A stretch of 64,000 nucleotides of DNA, from contig NZ_JADQDP010000004.1 in the NCBI RefSeq assembly GCF_015694735.1, forward strand, positions 372,001 through 436,000. Reading direction: 5' to 3'. Made by a program: the position numbers and the translations under genes. How positions within the stretch are numbered: the stretch's first letter is position 1; the number at the start of each line of letters is the position of its first letter. Source of the stretch: Hymenobacter properus (GTDB taxonomy: Bacteria; Bacteroidota; Bacteroidia; Cytophagales; Hymenobacteraceae). Below are positions 60,644 to 64,000 of the stretch, piece by piece. The notes below the pieces were generated by a model. That model had not been told where the DNA came from, ran no database searches, and saw only the letters and a list, made by a program, of their open reading frames with translations.

Positions 60644-62605
60644 ATGAGCTTTCGCGGTTGGTTTTTGCTGTTGTTTGTGCTGCTGAGTTCGGCTACCCGG
60701 CCGGCGGGGGCGCAGACGTTCGACCCCCGCTCGGCCATTCCGCCCGATTCGCTGAAGGCGGCCGACGAAATCCTACCCTACCGGCCCGACTCCCTGCGCC
60801 GCCGCTTCGACGAGGAACGCATTCTCAACCGCCTCAAGGCCTACTCGCGCCGCAAAACCATCATGGGCAAGGCTCTCTCCAGCCTGCTCAACTTCACGCA
60901 GCGCCAGGAAGAGCAGGCCGGCCTGGACGCGGTGCTGCTCAACCGGCAGTTCGACCAGCACAACTTCAAGATTGTGCGGCGCATCAACATCCGCACGCTC
61001 GATGCCTTCGGCTACAGCCTCTCCGACTCGACCCGGATTCCGCGCTCGTTCTGGGAGAAATCGGGCAACGCCCTGCACCTCAAAACGGCCCGCTCGCGGG
61101 TGCGGCAGGTGCTGCTGTTTCGGCCGGGGCAGCCCCTGGAGCCCCAGGCCCTGGCCGAGTCGGAACGCCTGCTGCGCCAAACGCCCGAAATCCTGGACGC
61201 CCGGGTGCTGGTGAACGAGCGCAGCAGCACCCGCGACAGCGTCGACATCACGGTGCTCACCACCGACGTGTTCAGCATCACGGCGGGCGCCGAGCTGGGT
61301 TCGGCCACGGCCGGCCTCATCACCCTCGGCGACGAAAACTTCCTGGGCCTGGGCCACCAGCTTTCCAACGAATACCGCTACGGCCGGGGCCTGAGCACCG
61401 ACAACGGCGAAAACCCGCAGCAATGGTCCTACGTGGGCAGCTACACGGCCCCGTTTCGCAACTTCGTGTATGGCCAGGCGCGCTACCGCAACGAGTACAA
61501 CTACCGCTCGGGCGGCGCCAGCCTGCGGCGCGACTTCTACTCGCCCAGCGCCCGCTACGCCGGCGCCATCAGCTTCGACAGCTACGACCAGAACATTGCC
61601 TTGGTGGTGCCGCCCCCCGGCCAGCCCTACGTGTACTACCCGCTGCGCTCGCTGGTGCAGGATGTGTGGGTGGGCCGCTCACTGCGCCTGCGCTCTTACG
61701 ACCTGGGCTACGAAAACCCCGGCCGCGTGATTGTGGCGGCCCGCGCGCTGCGCACCGAGTTCAGCGCCGTGCCCCGGCCCGACCCCGGCACCGGCATCGA
61801 AACGCCCGACTACCACAACGGCACCTTGCTGCTGGGCACCGTCGGCTATTCGGTGCGCCGCTATTATAAGGACCGGTACCTGTTTGGCTTTGGCCGCACC
61901 GAGGACGTGCCGGCGGGCACCCTGCTCAGCTTCACCGCCGGCGTCGACGTAAACCGCGTGGTGCCGCGCCGCTACCTGGCCGGGCGCATTGCCGCCGCTG
62001 GCTTTGGGCCCCGCAGCGGCTACCTCTATGGGGCCTTGGACCTGGGCATTTTCCAGCGCCTCGACCAAGGCCGCAGCTGGGAGCAGGGCGTGCTCAGCAC
62101 CGAGTTCACGTCCTTCACCCGCCTCTACCACGTGGGCAACTGGCAATACCGGCACTTCCTGAGCAGCCGCGGCACCATCGGCATCGACCGGCGGCCCGGC
62201 GACTTGCTGCAAGGCATCACCAACGACCGGGGCCTGCGCGGCTTCTCGCCGGCTTCGCCGGTGCTGGCCACCAGCCGCTTCGTGCTGAACTACGAAACCA
62301 CGCTGTTTACGCCGCTCTCGCTGCTGGGCTTCCGGCTGGCCGGCGTGGCCTTTGCCGATGCCGCCTGGGTGAGCGACCGGCCCGGCGGGGGCTCCCCCTT
62401 CGGCGGCGCACCTTACACGGGCTTTGGTCTAGGGCTGCGCTTCCGCAACGAATTCACGGCCCTGCGCACGTTCCAGCTGCTTATCGGCTACTACCCGCGG
62501 GGCATTGCCGCGCCCAACGGCATCCGCATGTTTGAGTCGACCCGCGAAACGGTGACGTTCACCGACTTTGGCTTGGGGGCACCCGGCACTGCACCGTATC
62601 AGTAG
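60644..62605 (+). CDS. Omp85/BamA-like outer membrane beta-barrel protein
   Basis: This 653-residue protein starts at MSFRGWFLLL with a signal peptide ending near AGAQT; an upstream in-frame stretch comes from the inverted repeat and is rejected. Residues about 100-230 hold POTRA-like units (IRRINIRTLDAFGYSLSD, LLRQTPEILDARVLVNERS). The remainder is an alternating-residue barrel with repeats of aromatic/charged strands (EYRYGRGL, YGQARYRNEYNYR, VGYSVRRYYKDRYLFGFG, GLGLRFRNEF), as in surface-antigen/BamA proteins. It may assemble or export other outer membrane proteins; a surface-protein role independent of BAM is also possible. Confidence 0.75.
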   Translation: MSFRGWFLLLFVLLSSATRPAGAQTFDPRSAIPPDSLKAADEILPYRPDSLRRRFDEERILNRLKAYSRRKTIMGKALSSLLNFTQRQEEQAGLDAVLLNRQFDQHNFKIVRRINIRTLDAFGYSLSDSTRIPRSFWEKSGNALHLKTARSRVRQVLLFRPGQPLEPQALAESERLLRQTPEILDARVLVNERSSTRDSVDITVLTTDVFSITAGAELGSATAGLITLGDENFLGLGHQLSNEYRYGRGLSTDNGENPQQWSYVGSYTAPFRNFVYGQARYRNEYNYRSGGASLRRDFYSPSARYAGAISFDSYDQNIALVVPPPGQPYVYYPLRSLVQDVWVGRSLRLRSYDLGYENPGRVIVAARALRTEFSAVPRPDPGTGIETPDYHNGTLLLGTVGYSVRRYYKDRYLFGFGRTEDVPAGTLLSFTAGVDVNRVVPRRYLAGRIAAAGFGPRSGYLYGALDLGIFQRLDQGRSWEQGVLSTEFTSFTRLYHVGNWQYRHFLSSRGTIGIDRRPGDLLQGITNDRGLRGFSPASPVLATSRFVLNYETTLFTPLSLLGFRLAGVAFADAAWVSDRPGGGSPFGGAPYTGFGLGLRFRNEFTALRTFQLLIGYYPRGIAAPNGIRMFESTRETVTFTDFGLGAPGTAPYQ

Positions 62606-62654
62606 GCGGCGAGGCGCCCTGCTAGTACAAAAACACCCCTCTATTAAGCACCAA

Positions 62655-62679
62655 GCCCCGCCTCTAATTGAGGCGGGGC
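62655..62679. terminator. Weak candidate terminator hairpin
   Basis: Stem gccccgcctc / gaggcggggc with a 5-base loop lies between the convergent outer membrane protein and TonB-domain genes. No good T-run follows on either strand, so its role as terminator is uncertain. Confidence 0.5.
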
Positions 62680-62817
62680 CTGGCATTCACATAAAATAAA
62701 GCACTTTACAACAACACGCTTAATAAGGATAAAGACGAATAGGCGGACAAGGAATCTTAGTAGCAACCTATAGTAGCCAGTTGGGCCGCGAGGGCTGACC
62801 GGCAGGAATGACGGATA

Positions 62818-63318
62818 TTAACGTTCGGTGGTGAAGGAGATGGGCACGGTGCAGGCCACGCGCACGGGCTGGCCGTTTACGCGGGCGGGCTCCCAGGGCG
62901 GCATCAGCCACACCAGGCGCAGGGCTTCGTCGTTGAGGCCGCTGCCGGGGCCGCTGATGACGTGGGCATCGGTGACCTTGCCCTGGGCGTTGAGCACGAA
63001 GTTGACCAGCACCCGGCCCGACACGTGCCGTTGCAGGGCTTGCTGCGGGTAGCGGATGGACTTGGCCAAGTAGGCTTTAAAAGCCTTGTCGCCACCCACA
63101 AACTGGGGCCGTACTTCGGGGTTGATGAACACCGAGTCGGGGCTGATGGCGGGCGCGGCGGGCACCATGGGCGGCACGGGTGCAGCAGCCGGCGTAGTCA
63201 CCAGAGCCGCGGTGCGGGCCTGCGTCGAGGCGTAGGGACCCGATTGGGCCCGGCTTTGGCCGGTGGCCAGTAGCCCGAGCAGGCTCAGCAAAGAAAGGAA
63301 TCGTAGAGAATGGGTCAC
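62818..63318 (-). CDS. Periplasmic TonB C-terminal-domain protein
   Basis: This 166-residue protein has a signal peptide ending near SRAQ, a Pro/Ala-rich linker (about residues 40-60), and a TonB C-terminal domain (KAYLAKSIRYPQQALQRHVSGRVLVNFVLNAQGKVTD, GLNDEALRLVWLMPPWEPARVNGQPV). Classical TonB has a membrane anchor that links to ExbB/ExbD, but this one appears to be cleaved and soluble. It may bind outer-membrane receptors or act as a stand-alone domain, as common in Bacteroidota. A possible promoter lies about 62 bases upstream. Confidence 0.85.
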   Translation of the reverse strand: MTHSLRFLSLLSLLGLLATGQSRAQSGPYASTQARTAALVTTPAAAPVPPMVPAAPAISPDSVFINPEVRPQFVGGDKAFKAYLAKSIRYPQQALQRHVSGRVLVNFVLNAQGKVTDAHVISGPGSGLNDEALRLVWLMPPWEPARVNGQPVRVACTVPISFTTER

Positions 63319-63387
63319 GTGCAGATGAGTTATGGTGAGATTATAATCGATTGACTCAGCTAAGCGCCTTACTAACTTCTAACGAAA

Positions 63388-63395
63388 TAAAGGTA
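63388..63395 (-). promoter_or_regulatory. Candidate -7 element for the TonB-domain gene
   Basis: On the minus strand this reads TACCTTTA, one mismatch from TAnnTTTG, about 70 bases before the start codon, preceded by an AT-rich run. Confidence 0.3.
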
Positions 63396-63662
63396 CAAGA
63401 AGTTTTTTAAAAATTGTCTTTTCGTCAGAAAAAAAAATTTTTCGGAGCATTCGTGAAACAGCATGGATAGTGCACTTATACCAGCATGCCCCCTTGCAAT
63501 AGGCCTTTTAAAGCCTTTAATCCGCTTCTATCGGATGCAAAATTAATTCGTTTTATGATTTTACAAATGTTCTTAAGATTAAGAATGCGTCGGCATTCAT
63601 GTAATTATTTCAAGAACAATCATACTTACTGGTTTCATGACTGTTGTTCTTACGTTTCTTTC

Positions 63663-63678
63663 ATCGTTAATTTGCGAT
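63663..63678. promoter_or_regulatory. Candidate ArsR operator dyad
   Basis: The sequence atcgttaatttgcgat is an imperfect dyad (ATCG, central AATT, CGAT; 12 of 16 positions symmetric) ending 14 bases before the ArsR start. Its symmetry and position suit self-repression by the dimeric regulator. Confidence 0.4.
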
Positions 63679-63692
63679 AAGCAATAAAGAAC

Positions 63693-64000
63693 ATGGCTAT
63701 TCACAAACACCAAGAATTCGACGCGGAAGCCCAGGAGCTGGCGGCACTGGCTAAGGCGCTGGCGCATCCGGCGCGGGTGGCTATTGTGCGGCTGCTGGCC
63801 CGGCGGCAGGCCTGGGTGTGCGGCGACCTGGTGCTGGCGCTGCCGCTGTCGCAAAGCACCGTGTCGCAGCACCTCAAGGAGCTGAAAGCCGCCGGGCTGG
63901 TGCAAGGCGAAGTAGATGGTCCTCGCGTGTGCTACTGCCTTTCGCCCACGGGCTGGGCCCGCGCCCGGCAGCTGCTGGGCGGGCTGCTGGCCGAGCTGCT
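63693..64000 (+). CDS. ArsR-family metalloregulator, 3'-truncated by window edge
   Basis: The first 102 codons of a winged-helix ArsR/SmtB protein are visible. LAALAKALAHPARVAIVRLL forms the first helices and LSQSTVSQHLKELKAAGLV the recognition helix, followed by the wing GEVDGPRVCYCLSP. Cysteines at VCGDL and VCYCLS could bind arsenite or another soft metal. Such repressors usually head an arsenic or metal resistance operon, which would lie beyond the window. The gene continues past base 64000 with no stop seen. Confidence 0.88.
   Translation, partial: MAIHKHQEFDAEAQELAALAKALAHPARVAIVRLLARRQAWVCGDLVLALPLSQSTVSQHLKELKAAGLVQGEVDGPRVCYCLSPTGWARARQLLGGLLAEL

Larger units (their letters stand above)
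63319..63692. other. AT-rich divergent spacer
   Basis: A 374-base gap between the TonB-domain gene (-) and the ArsR gene (+), AT-rich at 63390-63450 and 63530-63690. It must hold promoters for both genes. One -7-like element and one dyad are listed separately; no gene or RNA was recognised. Confidence 0.5.

Overview
The window looks like a chromosomal segment of a high-GC Bacteroidota of the Hymenobacter type (Cytophagales). This is inference from several signs: GC-rich genes separated by AT-rich spacers, a subtilase with a type IX secretion (T9SS) sorting tail, Bacteroidota-style lipoproteins and GreB-like factor, and no clear Shine-Dalgarno motifs. No rRNA, tRNA, CRISPR array, transposase or prophage was found. 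About 51 protein genes are supported. One runs off the left edge (TPR protein), one runs off the right edge (ArsR regulator), and one is a clear pseudogene fragment.

Layout. 1-3327: three tandem TPR proteins with C-terminal membrane segments. 3487-11774: mixed genes, namely a glycosyltransferase/polysaccharide-deacetylase fusion, threonine synthase with a LysR regulator, an M28 peptidase, a chloramphenicol-acetyltransferase-like enzyme, a HAD hydrolase, a DUF4269 protein, and a rhomboid-fold protein lacking catalytic residues. 11781-27446: a membrane protein, a very large thioester alpha-2-macroglobulin (A2M) lipoprotein, a class A beta-lactamase, a beta-propeller protein, a subtilase with SLH domains and a T9SS tail, a frameshifted copy of the A2M 3' end, a small lipoprotein and penicillin-binding protein 1C. 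27650-33710: a TolC / membrane-fusion / RND efflux operon.

33818-40213: a galactose-oxidation cluster with the gene set of the De Ley-Doudoroff route (lactonase, dgoK, dgoD, dgoA on the minus strand; GH1 glycosidase and SDR dehydrogenase on the plus strand). 40423-53820: a DUF4197 protein, pectate lyase, MaoC hydratase, S9 peptidase, WD40 protein, an aldehyde dehydrogenase module (ALDH, DUF779, AraC regulator), a lipoprotein, a bestrophin-like channel and a DoxX-like membrane protein. 53951-64000: a GreB-like factor, MFS transporter, rmlD, a two-protein DNA-repair-associated radical SAM module, an Omp85-like barrel, a TonB-domain protein and the start of an ArsR regulator.

Two structural features stand out. 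First, at least 13 copies of a roughly 85-115 bp hairpin repeat lie in spacers across the window, including inside operons. Second, a roughly 0.5 kb direct repeat, made of the A2M 3' end and its pseudogene copy, brackets the beta-lactamase, propeller and subtilase genes and sits between A2M and pbpC, two genes that are direct neighbours in E. coli.
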